DNA of 64,000 nucleotides from Parapedobacter koreensis (GTDB lineage Bacteria > Bacteroidota > Bacteroidia > Sphingobacteriales > Sphingobacteriaceae), in NCBI RefSeq assembly GCF_900109365.1, contig NZ_FNZR01000001.1, positions 248,001-312,000 of the forward strand, written 5' to 3'. This document shows, piece after piece, positions 54,132 to 64,000 of this stretch. Each line of letters starts with the position of its first letter. Position 1 is the stretch's first letter. The notes below the pieces were generated by a model. It did no database searches. It saw only the letters and a program-made list of their open reading frames with translations, and was not told where the DNA came from. Made by a program: the position numbers and the translations under genes.

Positions 54132-56711
54132 TTAAAAATCAAATTTAAACCGTGCACGCACGCCCCATTCCGGTACATCCGGATTATCGAGGTATGTAAA
54201 ACGTTTCACCAAATCCACCCGGAAGAGTTTGAAAATATTGGCGACACCAGCGCTGGCTTCGATATATGGTTCACGATGCAAGGTATATGAAATCGGAACA
54301 CCATCTTCATTTTGTTGGAAGCGGAACACCTGGCCATTGTATGCCGGGTTATTTTCATCACGCAAGCCTCCCCAGATGCCCTTGAAGCTGAAAACTTCGC
54401 GCAATTTCAGCCGCTTTAGCAACGGAATTTTATTGAACAGAAAACCATTCATGTAATACTGCACATTCACGCCTGCATGGTGGTCGCTCACAAACTCCAG
54501 AAAGTTCATCAGATTGTACGAATTGAGCTGGTAAGCATACGTCTGGTTCGCGCGGTGGATGGTCAGCACCGGAAACGGCAAGCCATTTCCAAAGATATAG
54601 GTGCCTTCCACATTGACATCGGCATAGCCCAATTGTGACAGGTAGACACGCTTAAAGATACCTCCCGCGACCTTATGGTAGTCATACTCGCCATCCAGTA
54701 CCCCTTTGAGGCCAGCGGTATAATTCAAGGAAAAGATGGGATATTTATTTTCAATGGGTACCCGATAGAGCTTTGATTGATAAAACTGCTCATACGGTGC
54801 ATAACGCAGCCTTACAGTCACCTCGGTGGTATTCAATTCCGGATGGTTTATCAGGTTGCCTGCACCATCAGCATGCTGATACGAGAGAATACCCGCTGGC
54901 AATTGCCGCCATTTCGTGAAGTCTACACCGTAAGAGAAATGATTATTCAGCTCATGCTGGTATTCCACACGATAAATATCATTGTATAGCCACCGATGAT
55001 TGTCGCCGCGTTTAAAGGACAGGAGAAAATTATCTTCCTGGACAAACTGGAGTTCCTGACCGGGTATTTTTGTATCTTTTTGATAGCTTACCCGCAGGTA
55101 GTGCTGGGGAAAGTTATAAATCGACTTATTGTTGAAGGAATAAGTTCCACTAAGGAAATACTTCCACTTCTCGTCCCTGAAACCGTAGGCGGCGTACGTT
55201 TCTGCGTAAAACCGCTTGCTGAAATCGGGTGTCGTACGGCCGCCTACCCGCAGCCGGAATCCCTCTACCGGGTTGAAGCTGTAGAAGGTATTCACAGGGC
55301 CTACTTCTACCGGACCAAACGATTTGTAACCTGCCAATAAAAGGGTAGTGATATCCATAAACCGCCGGAAAGAAGGGATGGTCTGTAGGGTATCCACATT
55401 CTTATAGATATTCAATTCCCGATTTTCCAAGGGTATATGCCGTGCGGCAGTCCAGAAATCCTCTTCAAACCGCTTGCCTTCTTCATAAGCGATTTCTTCT
55501 GCAGGCCCCGCATAGATGCTGTCCGGTTGAGCCACGCCGACACGGTAGCTATTATAATCTACCGTCCGCTTCCCATACATGCCACCACCTCGATTAGTCA
55601 ACGCAAATTCCATAGCCAGCTCACTTCTATCCAGGTAATAGCGTCCTTCGCCATCCGCCCGGTACGTCAGCGTCGATTCCATACCCCGTACGAAATTGAG
55701 GTTTATCTCGTCGCTCACGCTAAGCTCCGCACGTTTCACCGCATATTTACCATCATGGGTAATATACAGTTTGCCCGAAAACAACATGTCCGTCCGATTG
55801 CGCGGGACAAAGCTAAGTTCTATCAACCACGGCTGTTCCGTCTTGATGGTATCCGTGATAAAAAACTTATAAAATGTAGGTGACGTAGCAGCCGTGGGAC
55901 TCAAAAACAAGTTCGTCACCAGCGAGATGTTGCTGTCATAAATGTCTATATCTTCATAAAGCCTATTGAAGTAATCATTAAGACCTTCATTATCAATGAA
56001 TTTCTCATCAAACTCTGCCCGTTTTTCGGCGGTCACGTATTGTTTCTTCTTATAGGGATTCTTGCGGAAGTATACCTGTGAGAGTTTTTCATGCATGTAA
56101 GCCGGAAGCATATTCTTTCCACCGATGGCCGTCGTGTCCTGCTCTTCAAAAAGGAATTGATAATTCCTGAAAATGCGCCTATTGCGGAATTTATCCGAAA
56201 GATTGCTCAGTGCCAGCGATATTTTTTCGTATTGTTCATATTGCACATATTCCTGGCCATCCATCCTGTTTTCCGCTTTATGTTCAATCACCTTGCGGAT
56301 CAGTTGGACGGCTGGATTATCGCGGTTGCGATACCGCCCCCGTCTGCCTACGACCACCACTTCTTCCATCATGGCTGGGTCTACATCCAGTTCGACATTG
56401 ATCGTCTGGTTTTCACGCGATGTAATATCCACATCAAATGACAAGTATCCAATGTAGCTGAAGCGTAGTTTAGTATATCCTGTTGGAAGCTTGATTTCGT
56501 ACTTTCCGTCTTCATTGGCGGACGTACCCGTGCCTACAACTCCCCCCACTACCGATACCGAAACGTAAGGAAGCGTCTCCTTGGTTACCTTATCGGTAAT
56601 GGTACCCGAAATTGTGGCAACCTGCCCATGCGCTGCCAATACCAGCAGCATCCCCATCAGCAGCATGGCTGCTGATTTCCCACAACGTCTTCTTCTAATA
56701 AATGTTATCAT
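54132..56711 (-). CDS. DUF5686 / carboxypeptidase-regulatory-like outer-membrane protein
   Basis: An 859-residue outer-membrane protein of Bacteroidota: signal peptide (1-30, ending AAHGQ), a carboxypeptidase-regulatory-like domain (about 33-110) with FSYIGYLSFDVDI, then VVVGRRGRYRNRDNPAVQLIRKVIEHK, a DUF5686 hallmark, and a long C-terminal barrel ending GVRARFKFDF. It lacks a TonB-type plug. The function of the family is unknown. Sitting inside the lipid island between inositol-phosphate synthase and the nucleotidyltransferase, it may help place the final lipid in the outer membrane, but no sequence feature proves this. Confidence 0.88.
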   Translation of the reverse strand: MITFIRRRRCGKSAAMLLMGMLLVLAAHGQVATISGTITDKVTKETLPYVSVSVVGGVVGTGTSANEDGKYEIKLPTGYTKLRFSYIGYLSFDVDITSRENQTINVELDVDPAMMEEVVVVGRRGRYRNRDNPAVQLIRKVIEHKAENRMDGQEYVQYEQYEKISLALSNLSDKFRNRRIFRNYQFLFEEQDTTAIGGKNMLPAYMHEKLSQVYFRKNPYKKKQYVTAEKRAEFDEKFIDNEGLNDYFNRLYEDIDIYDSNISLVTNLFLSPTAATSPTFYKFFITDTIKTEQPWLIELSFVPRNRTDMLFSGKLYITHDGKYAVKRAELSVSDEINLNFVRGMESTLTYRADGEGRYYLDRSELAMEFALTNRGGGMYGKRTVDYNSYRVGVAQPDSIYAGPAEEIAYEEGKRFEEDFWTAARHIPLENRELNIYKNVDTLQTIPSFRRFMDITTLLLAGYKSFGPVEVGPVNTFYSFNPVEGFRLRVGGRTTPDFSKRFYAETYAAYGFRDEKWKYFLSGTYSFNNKSIYNFPQHYLRVSYQKDTKIPGQELQFVQEDNFLLSFKRGDNHRWLYNDIYRVEYQHELNNHFSYGVDFTKWRQLPAGILSYQHADGAGNLINHPELNTTEVTVRLRYAPYEQFYQSKLYRVPIENKYPIFSLNYTAGLKGVLDGEYDYHKVAGGIFKRVYLSQLGYADVNVEGTYIFGNGLPFPVLTIHRANQTYAYQLNSYNLMNFLEFVSDHHAGVNVQYYMNGFLFNKIPLLKRLKLREVFSFKGIWGGLRDENNPAYNGQVFRFQQNEDGVPISYTLHREPYIEASAGVANIFKLFRVDLVKRFTYLDNPDVPEWGVRARFKFDF

Positions 56712-56828
56712 GCTATTTTATACAGTGATGCCAAGAGCATCCCCACCAAAAAATCAGTGAGACAAGGCATCCATCGGCCACATCCAACCGCCTAATAGAT
56801 CAACGGTGCCTGCCAAGTGGTCTTCAAA

Positions 56829-56856
56829 TAAGGAGCACCATGTACGGTGCTCCTTA
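56829..56856 (-). terminator. Terminator-like hairpin after the inositol-phosphate synthase gene
   Basis: An 11-bp perfect stem, TAAGGAGCACC with GGTGCTCCTTA, around a 6-nt loop, followed on the minus strand by TTTGAAG. The U-tract is short, so termination may be partial, letting some transcripts continue into the DUF5686 gene. Confidence 0.65.
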
Positions 56857-56864
56857 CCGAAAAA

Positions 56865-58199
56865 TTAAATCATACTTTCTACCAATTCCTGATAATAGTC
56901 GAGCCCCAAATGGGTAATCAAATCCTCACCCATAATATGCCGTAATGTATTTTGGAATTTAATCTGTTGCTTGAAAATATCGTTTTCAGGCGGCAAGCCG
57001 GGAGCTGTCTGTGGTGATTTCAGGTAAAACGATAGCCATTCCTGTATGCCAAACAAACCCGCACGCTGTGCCAAATCGATAAACAGGGCCAAGTCCAACG
57101 CTACCGGCGCAGCCAATATTGAATCGCGGCAAAGGAAATTGATCTTTATCTGCATCTTGTAGCCAAGCCAGCCGAAAATGTCAATGTTGTCCCAGCTTTC
57201 CTTATTATCGCCATGCGGTGGATAATAGTTGATGCGGATTTTATGATAAAGGTCACTATACAAATCGGGACTCTTTTTAGCGTCCAATATGTCCTCAAGT
57301 ACGCCAGTTTTGGTCACCTCCTTGCTCCGGAAATTCTCCGGATTATCCAGCACAAGACCATCACGGTTGCCCAAGATGTTGGTCGAGAACCACCCGGACA
57401 CGCCCAAAGCGCGGGCTTGCAAGCCGGGGGCCACAATAGTTTTCATCAATGTTTGGCCGGTTTTAAAGTCTTTACCCGCAATAGCTACCTCTGCAATAAT
57501 GGCCAGTTCGACCAGTGCTGGAATGTCGCAGGCCAAGTGTGGCGCGCCGTTGACAAAAGGAACACCGGATTTGATGGCAGCATAGGCATAGACCATGCTT
57601 GGCGATATCCGCTTGTCGTCTTCGTCCAAACCTTTCTCGAAGTTAATCAGGCTGGCGTACACATCCACCTCTTTAAAATCTTCGATGTATTTTTCCGTAG
57701 AACCACACCACAGCACCACTACCCGGTTGCATCCATTGGTTTCTTTGAATGATTTGATATCTTCGATAACCGCGTTGGCCAATTCCCGGCGTGTGCCTTG
57801 TTTTACATGGGTACCATCCAGGTTTTTGACATAGTCGCGGTCAAAGACAGCCTTCATGGGTTGGATAGCTTCCAACGTTTCCCGTACTTGATCCAACTGT
57901 GATTGTTCCAGTACCTTCGCTTTGGAGGCTGCTTCATAGACATTATCTTCGTAGATATCCCAGCCACCGAATACCAAATCGGAAAGTTGAGCCAAGGGGA
58001 CAAAGTCTTTGATCAAGGGATTACGATTCTCTGTACGCTTGCCGAGCCGGATAGTCGACATTTGCGAAACCGAACCTATCGGTTTTGACAGTCCCTTATT
58101 GATGGCAGCCACACCTGCGATAAGCGTGGATGCCACGGCACCAAGCCCTGGGATTAATATACCGAGCTTACCTTCTGCTTTTTTTACTTGATTTTCCAT
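56865..58199 (-). CDS. Inositol-3-phosphate synthase
   Basis: MIPS converts glucose-6-phosphate to 1D-myo-inositol 3-phosphate using bound NAD. The 444-residue protein has the Rossmann motif GLGAVASTLIAG (about 19-30) and the catalytic core AGKDFKTGQTLMKTI, LGVSGWFSTNILGNRDG and LDNPENFRSKE. The length is normal for bacterial MIPS. It follows the sphingolipid genes by 27 bp on the same strand, which directly links inositol supply to ceramide synthesis. The substrate may be supplied by pgi, which lies elsewhere in the window. A gene symbol is left empty because several names are in use. Confidence 0.95.
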   Translation of the reverse strand: MENQVKKAEGKLGILIPGLGAVASTLIAGVAAINKGLSKPIGSVSQMSTIRLGKRTENRNPLIKDFVPLAQLSDLVFGGWDIYEDNVYEAASKAKVLEQSQLDQVRETLEAIQPMKAVFDRDYVKNLDGTHVKQGTRRELANAVIEDIKSFKETNGCNRVVVLWCGSTEKYIEDFKEVDVYASLINFEKGLDEDDKRISPSMVYAYAAIKSGVPFVNGAPHLACDIPALVELAIIAEVAIAGKDFKTGQTLMKTIVAPGLQARALGVSGWFSTNILGNRDGLVLDNPENFRSKEVTKTGVLEDILDAKKSPDLYSDLYHKIRINYYPPHGDNKESWDNIDIFGWLGYKMQIKINFLCRDSILAAPVALDLALFIDLAQRAGLFGIQEWLSFYLKSPQTAPGLPPENDIFKQQIKFQNTLRHIMGEDLITHLGLDYYQELVESMI

Positions 58200-58226
58200 G
58201 TTTGTTACGTTTGTAAATGTGTATAC

Positions 58227-59228
58227 TTATAACCATCGTTGCGATTTATACCAAGCAATGGCTTTGTGTAGTCCTTTTTCGAGGTCATATGCGGGCATAT
58301 AGCCCAGTTCTTGTTTTGCGCGGGTGATATCACATGCCCAGTTGGCCGCAGTCAGTTCATGGATACGCTCCGGATAGATCACGGGCATCGTTGCCGACTT
58401 CCGGTAGGCGGCGGCCATTCCCTCAGCGACCAAGCGCACCATGCCCGTTGGCAAGTGGATTCGTCGCGCCTTCTTCTGGAAAATATCCGCAAGGATATCA
58501 GCCATGTCATAGCGTCCGTAAACTTGCCCGTCAGAAATATTGTATTCCCTGGTTTCCCCGCTTCCAGAAGCAACGAGGGCCGCCTTGATAATTACTTTTG
58601 CCAAGTCCGTTGCATATACAAAGCTCAGTAATTGCGGCGTGCTGCCGATATAGGCATCTACGCCCCGAGCAATGGCCTTGAAGAGCACCAACAAATCGCG
58701 CTCCCGAGGGCCATACACCGCCGTTGGCCGCACAATACGCAAAGGCAAGCCATCGATAGCCCTCAGTCGCCTCTCGGCTTCCAGTTTGCTACGCCCATAT
58801 TCCGTGACGGGCTGCGGCACCGTGCGCTCGTTGATAAACAAGCCAGGCTGGTAGGGCAATGGCCCAATAGCCGCCAAGCTACTTACATACACGAACGATG
58901 CCAGCGGAATGCCCGACTCCATGGCGGCCTGCCCCAGGCGGTCTGCATAGCAAACATTCACCTGTTCGTACACGGAAGCCGATTTGGCACGGGTCACCGC
59001 TGCAGCGTGTACGATGTAGCGGTACCCGCCTTCCGCCAACTGAGCGGAGAGGCTACTTTTAGTGTCATAAGGCAAATCTACCAGCCCCACCCCCATACCG
59101 CGCAAGTGGTCCGTATGGCTGCTCCCACGTACCCCTGCATCTACATCCAGCCCTTCGGCCTTTGCAGCTTGGATGAGGTGGTATCCCAAGAAACCACTAC
59201 CGCCCGTTATGAGCATGCGTTCATTCAT
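58227..59228 (-). CDS. NAD-dependent epimerase/dehydratase, probable ceramide reductase
   Basis: A 333-residue extended short-chain dehydrogenase with the Rossmann loop GGSGFLG (9-15), HAAAVTR, YVSSLAAIG and the catalytic pair Y144-x3-K148 in YGRSK. In Caulobacter an SDR of this class next to serine palmitoyltransferase (CerR) reduces the 3-keto group of the sphingoid intermediate. The same neighbour set occurs here, so that role is the best prediction, though a sugar-nucleotide dehydratase cannot be excluded from sequence. It overlaps the upstream gene by 4 bp (ATGA). Confidence 0.8.
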   Translation of the reverse strand: MNERMLITGGSGFLGYHLIQAAKAEGLDVDAGVRGSSHTDHLRGMGVGLVDLPYDTKSSLSAQLAEGGYRYIVHAAAVTRAKSASVYEQVNVCYADRLGQAAMESGIPLASFVYVSSLAAIGPLPYQPGLFINERTVPQPVTEYGRSKLEAERRLRAIDGLPLRIVRPTAVYGPRERDLLVLFKAIARGVDAYIGSTPQLLSFVYATDLAKVIIKAALVASGSGETREYNISDGQVYGRYDMADILADIFQKKARRIHLPTGMVRLVAEGMAAAYRKSATMPVIYPERIHELTAANWACDITRAKQELGYMPAYDLEKGLHKAIAWYKSQRWL

Positions 59229-60342
59229 ATTGCCTCTTCAAAAATCCGATAACGTTTATACAATTTGCCGTTTATTTGTTCAATCGCGTGATTCATCAGG
59301 TAGTTGTGTTCGAGCATCCATGAACACTCGGCCCTTTCTATCGGCGTTCCATCGCTGTTGCGGATAAGCCGTCCATACAGGCATGCTTCAATACCCAATT
59401 TGCGGTAACCAGCTATCACCCCGAGCATCAGCACGCGGACGGATGTAATCTTTTTCTTCTGGAAGAGCAATTTGAAAATACCGGTAGGCAACAGTCGTCC
59501 ATTTTTGATGCCTATCTGTATCTGGTTGATATTGGGTAGCCCCAGGGCAAATCCCACAATCTGCCCTTCCTTTTCGGCCACGATGCAAAACCGGGGATCC
59601 AAAATCAGCTTCATGCTTTTGGCCGCATGGTCAAATTCCTCAACAGTCATGGGCACAAAGCCCAGGTTTTTGTCCCAAGCCTTATTATACACTTCACGGA
59701 TCTTTTCTACTTCGCCTTTGAAGTCCTTCAGGTTGATTTGCCTGATGACGATGCCCTTGTTCTTCAGGCGTTCTTCCATCCGGTCTATAAACTGTGCTAC
59801 CCGTGTATTTGCTGTCTCACGTTCCACCATATACGCTAGCAAATCGGTCATCTTGACCAAACCGCTGTTTACCAGCAATGCCTCGTAATAAGGCTTATTG
59901 TGTGGCATCATGACCATGGGGGGGCTATCAAAACCTTCAACAAGCAATCCACACGTATCGTTCGTAGATAGGTTTACTGGACCAATAAGGCGTTCTGCCC
60001 CTCTTTCTTTCAGCCAATTTTTCGCAGCTGTCAAGAGGATGTTTGCAGCTTCTTGGTTATCTTCGCTATCAAAAAAACCAAAAAAACCATCTTTGTTACC
60101 CGTGAATGCATTATGGTTGGTATTGTATATGGCCGCTACCCGTCCTTTGATTTGCTCGCCATCCACCACTAAAAATAATTGGCTGCTTGAATGATCATAA
60201 AACGGATTTTTCCCCGGCCATAACAACTCCTCCTGAGCCACGTACAACTCAGGCACATAGTTTGGGTCGTCACGATACAATCTATGCGGATAGTCTATAA
60301 ATTGTTTTAATTGTGATTTATTCTTGATGGTCACTAACTGCA

Positions 60343-60343
<1 letters not shown>
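59225..60343 (-). CDS. GNAT-fold acyltransferase, probable bacterial ceramide synthase
   Basis: A 372-residue soluble protein with a C-terminal acetyltransferase-like fold (about 180-330, with FCIVAEKEGQIVGFALGLPN and LMLGVIAGYRKLGIEACLYGRL). In Caulobacter the N-acyltransferase bCerS, encoded near serine palmitoyltransferase and the reductase, adds the acyl chain to the sphingoid base. The family, the position between serine palmitoyltransferase and the SDR, and coupling to serine palmitoyltransferase by a 1-bp TAATG overlap support the same role here. The acyl donor (acyl-CoA or acyl-ACP) cannot be read from the sequence. Confidence 0.8.
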
Positions 60344-62059
<1,716 letters not shown>

Positions 62060-62557
62060 CTAAATAGCTGCCAAAGCCTTATCGTAGTCGGGCTCGTTAG
62101 CTATTTCAGACACCTGTTCGGTATACTGCACAATGCCTTGCTCATCCACTACAATTACTGCGCGGCTCAACAATCCTGCCAATGGGCCGTCTATAATACG
62201 CAATTGATAGGCATCCGAAAAATTGCTGTCTTTGTATTCTGAAAGTGTCTCCACATTGCTGATGCCTTCTGCTGCACAGAACCGTCCTTGCGCAAAAGGC
62301 AAATCCTTGGAAATGCAAAGTACAATGGTATTATCAAGCCCTGCAGCTTTTTCGTTAAATGCTCGCACCGAAGCCGCACAAGTGCCGGTATCAATACTTG
62401 GGAAAATGTTTAATATTACCTTTTTGCCCTGGTAGTCCGCCAGTGTCTTATCCGAAAGAGTGCCCGCTGTCAATTTGAAATCCGGAGCTTTGTTTCCTGC
62501 CGCCGGAAGCGTTCCTGCAGTGTGTATTTCAGCTCCCTTGAATGTAATTGTTGCCAT
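62060..62557 (-). CDS. tpx: Thiol peroxidase
   Basis: A 165-residue atypical 2-Cys peroxiredoxin of the Tpx class that reduces peroxides with thioredoxin. The peroxidatic Cys is in SIDTGTCAASV and the resolving Cys in GRFCAAEGI, the standard Tpx pattern, with VKGAEIHTAGTLPAAG-like opening (FKGAEIHTAG) and the SRAVIVVDEQG strand. It is a single-gene unit with its own terminator. It is the second thiol peroxidase in the window besides Bcp. Confidence 0.96.
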   Translation of the reverse strand: MATITFKGAEIHTAGTLPAAGNKAPDFKLTAGTLSDKTLADYQGKKVILNIFPSIDTGTCAASVRAFNEKAAGLDNTIVLCISKDLPFAQGRFCAAEGISNVETLSEYKDSNFSDAYQLRIIDGPLAGLLSRAVIVVDEQGIVQYTEQVSEIANEPDYDKALAAI

Positions 62558-62730
62558 AATTTGTCTTTTTTTGGGTTAATATTAGCAAAATATCCCTAAA
62601 CCCTGAAAGGATTTATGAATTGATGATTGGCGAATGACATAAAGTTTGCCCTAACAAGCAATTCAGTATGATTACCGCATATTAAAAAAATTGTGTAATT
62701 ATGCCAATCAAAGCATAATCTACATCAGAA

Positions 62731-63747
62731 ATGGATGCCATTGTATGCAGCAGACCCGGGGAATTACAACTTATCCAAGCAGACGTACCTCAGCCAGCGA
62801 ATCACCAAGCATTGTTGAAAATCCATCAGGTAGGCATCTGTGGCACGGATCTCCATGCTTATGAAGGTACGCAGCCTTTTTTTTCTTATCCGCGGATTTT
62901 GGGTCATGAGCTTGCTGCCGAGCTACTCCAGATCCCAACTGGGCATGGCTTTGCCGTGGGGGATCTCGTGACGGTAAAGCCCTATTTCCATTGTGGGAAA
63001 TGCGTGGCTTGCCGCCAGGGAAAAACCAACTGCTGTGTGCATATGCAGGTATACGGCGTACACGTAGACGGTGGCATGCGTAACCAAGTTGTATTACCAA
63101 TTAGCTCGCTCGTTGCAGGCAAAGGGCTTGACCTCGACCAGTTAACATTAGTTGAACCCTTGGCCATTGGTGCCCACGGTGTCCGGAGGGCGGGCATCCA
63201 ATCCGGCGAATACGTGTTGATTGTCGGTGCCGGGCCTATCGGAATCGGAGCCACGTTTCTTGCACACGCCGCCGGTGCACATGTCATCTTGATGGATATC
63301 AATTCGGAAAAACTTGCCCATTGCCGGGCGATGATAAGCGGGCTAACAACCATCGATGCCAAGGACGCAAACGTTGAACAGCTCCTCCGCGATTATACCC
63401 AGGGCGATATGCCTAACGTAATAATCGACTGCACGGGAAGCCAAAAGGCCATCAATCAGGCATTTCATTACCTCGCCCATGCGGGGCGATTTGTATTGAT
63501 AGGTCTTCAACAGTACCCGGTTACCTTTGGTCATCCGGAGTTTCATAAGCGCGAAGCCACATTGATGAGTAGCCGCAATGCCACGAAGGAAGACTTTGAT
63601 TATGTCATCAGGCTGTTGCAGCAGGCTATCATTCCTCCTACCGCATTCATTACACATCGGATTCCTCATGTGCAGCTTCCGATTGTTTTTGACTCCCTGT
63701 TGAATCCTACTTCAAACCTGATAAAAGCAACAGTGAATTTCACCTAA
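62731..63747 (+). CDS. Zinc-dependent alcohol dehydrogenase family protein
   Basis: A 338-residue medium-chain dehydrogenase. The catalytic zinc ligands are C37 (ICGTD), H59 and E60 (GHE); the structural zinc site is the four-Cys cluster HCGKCVACRQGKTNCC. The Rossmann loop is GAGPIGIGATFLAH. It is most similar in pattern to threonine/sorbitol/hexonate dehydrogenases of the MDR superfamily; the substrate is probably a polyol or sugar acid (inference). It stands alone and diverges from tpx. Confidence 0.88.
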   Translation: MDAIVCSRPGELQLIQADVPQPANHQALLKIHQVGICGTDLHAYEGTQPFFSYPRILGHELAAELLQIPTGHGFAVGDLVTVKPYFHCGKCVACRQGKTNCCVHMQVYGVHVDGGMRNQVVLPISSLVAGKGLDLDQLTLVEPLAIGAHGVRRAGIQSGEYVLIVGAGPIGIGATFLAHAAGAHVILMDINSEKLAHCRAMISGLTTIDAKDANVEQLLRDYTQGDMPNVIIDCTGSQKAINQAFHYLAHAGRFVLIGLQQYPVTFGHPEFHKREATLMSSRNATKEDFDYVIRLLQQAIIPPTAFITHRIPHVQLPIVFDSLLNPTSNLIKATVNFT

Positions 63748-63777
63748 CGCAAAAGCGCGGGTGGTTCTTTTTAGCGT

Positions 63778-64000
63778 TTAAAGACTACTGTTATTTTTCT
63801 TCGTCAATGCTACATAATCGGCCATCACCGCCAAACTTTCCTCTTGAATGAAATCAAGCCCCTCGTCTAAGTTGGTTGTAGCTCCACCGCCTGGAAGGTT
63901 AATCTTCATCTGTTGGAGTGCGTCTGTCCTACTTTTATTCTTTAAGCGTCCCTCTTCACGCTCTTTTTTCAACTGATCTTCCTGAAGCGTAACACTCGTT
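63778..64000 (-). CDS. 3' end of an unidentified gene (cut by the window edge)
   Basis: A minus-strand reading frame is open from the stop at 63778-63780 to the end of the window, so only the C-terminal 73 or so residues are visible. They are charged (EDQLKKEREEGRLKNKSRTD) and then contain INLPGGGATTNLDEGLDFIQEESLAVMADYVALTKKN. A TTG at 63972 is probably internal. No family was recognised. Confidence 0.55.
   Translation of the reverse strand, partial: TSVTLQEDQLKKEREEGRLKNKSRTDALQQMKINLPGGGATTNLDEGLDFIQEESLAVMADYVALTKKNNSSL

Overview
The window is a stretch of a Bacteroidota chromosome, most like the Sphingobacteriaceae (Sphingobacterium, Parapedobacter or Olivibacter type). The evidence is two SusC/SusD outer-membrane pairs, promoters of the TAnnTTTG type, a serine palmitoyltransferase (sphingolipid synthesis), class Ib ribonucleotide reductase, and Bacteroidota-specific families such as DUF5686, DUF4833 and SusD. 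No insertion sequence, prophage, CRISPR array, tRNA or rRNA was seen. Genus-level placement is inference.

Layout. (1) 105-8739: a branched-chain amino acid operon, ilvC-leuA-leuC-leuD-(second LeuA/citramalate-synthase-like gene)-leuB-ilvA; ilvD/ilvB/ilvN are not here and probably lie upstream of the window. (2) 8901-14022: an orphan SusC/SusD nutrient-uptake pair. (3) 14400-18301: nrdH-like, nrdI, nrdE and nrdF, preceded by a cluster of DnaA boxes. (4) 18351-27301, minus strand: a TonB-dependent siderophore-type receptor, a Tat-exported Gfo/Idh/MocA oxidoreductase and a second SusD/SusC pair. (5) 27742-36405: mixed housekeeping genes (FAH-family hydrolase, M23 peptidase, Bcp peroxiredoxin, phosphopantetheinyl transferase, dcd, prfB with an intact programmed frameshift, pgi, PAP2 phosphatase).

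(6) 36417-46503, minus strand: a tightly coupled five-gene operon built around polyphosphate kinase. In transcription order it encodes an HD-phosphohydrolase fused to a PycTM-like membrane domain, PPK1, a beta-propeller lipoprotein, a 1208-residue metallophosphoesterase / kinase-like / Omp85-type barrel fusion, and a GAF-domain protein. The first three junctions are all ATGA overlaps.

(7) 46734-61548, minus strand: a lipid island. It begins with serine palmitoyltransferase, a GNAT-fold protein matching a bacterial ceramide synthase role and an SDR matching a ceramide reductase role, all translationally coupled. It continues with myo-inositol-phosphate synthase, a DUF5686 outer-membrane protein, a nucleotidyltransferase, an ATP-grasp enzyme, a CDP-alcohol phosphotransferase with an atypical motif, a flippase-like membrane protein, an HAD phosphatase, a PfkB kinase, DUF4833, a fatty-acid-hydroxylase-type enzyme and an AraC regulator. 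The simplest reading is one locus that builds a hydroxylated ceramide and an activated inositol-type head group, joins them and exports the product. The ceramide half rests on recognisable families; the head-group order is inference. (8) 62060-64000: Tpx, a zinc alcohol dehydrogenase and the 3' end of an unidentified gene.

Smaller points: a heptad repeat (TTAGACA/ACAGACA) occurs in two places 26 kb apart and forms the C-terminal codons of one CDS in one of them; two genes (prfB and the phosphopantetheinyl transferase) have their -7 promoter element almost touching the start codon, suggesting leaderless mRNAs.
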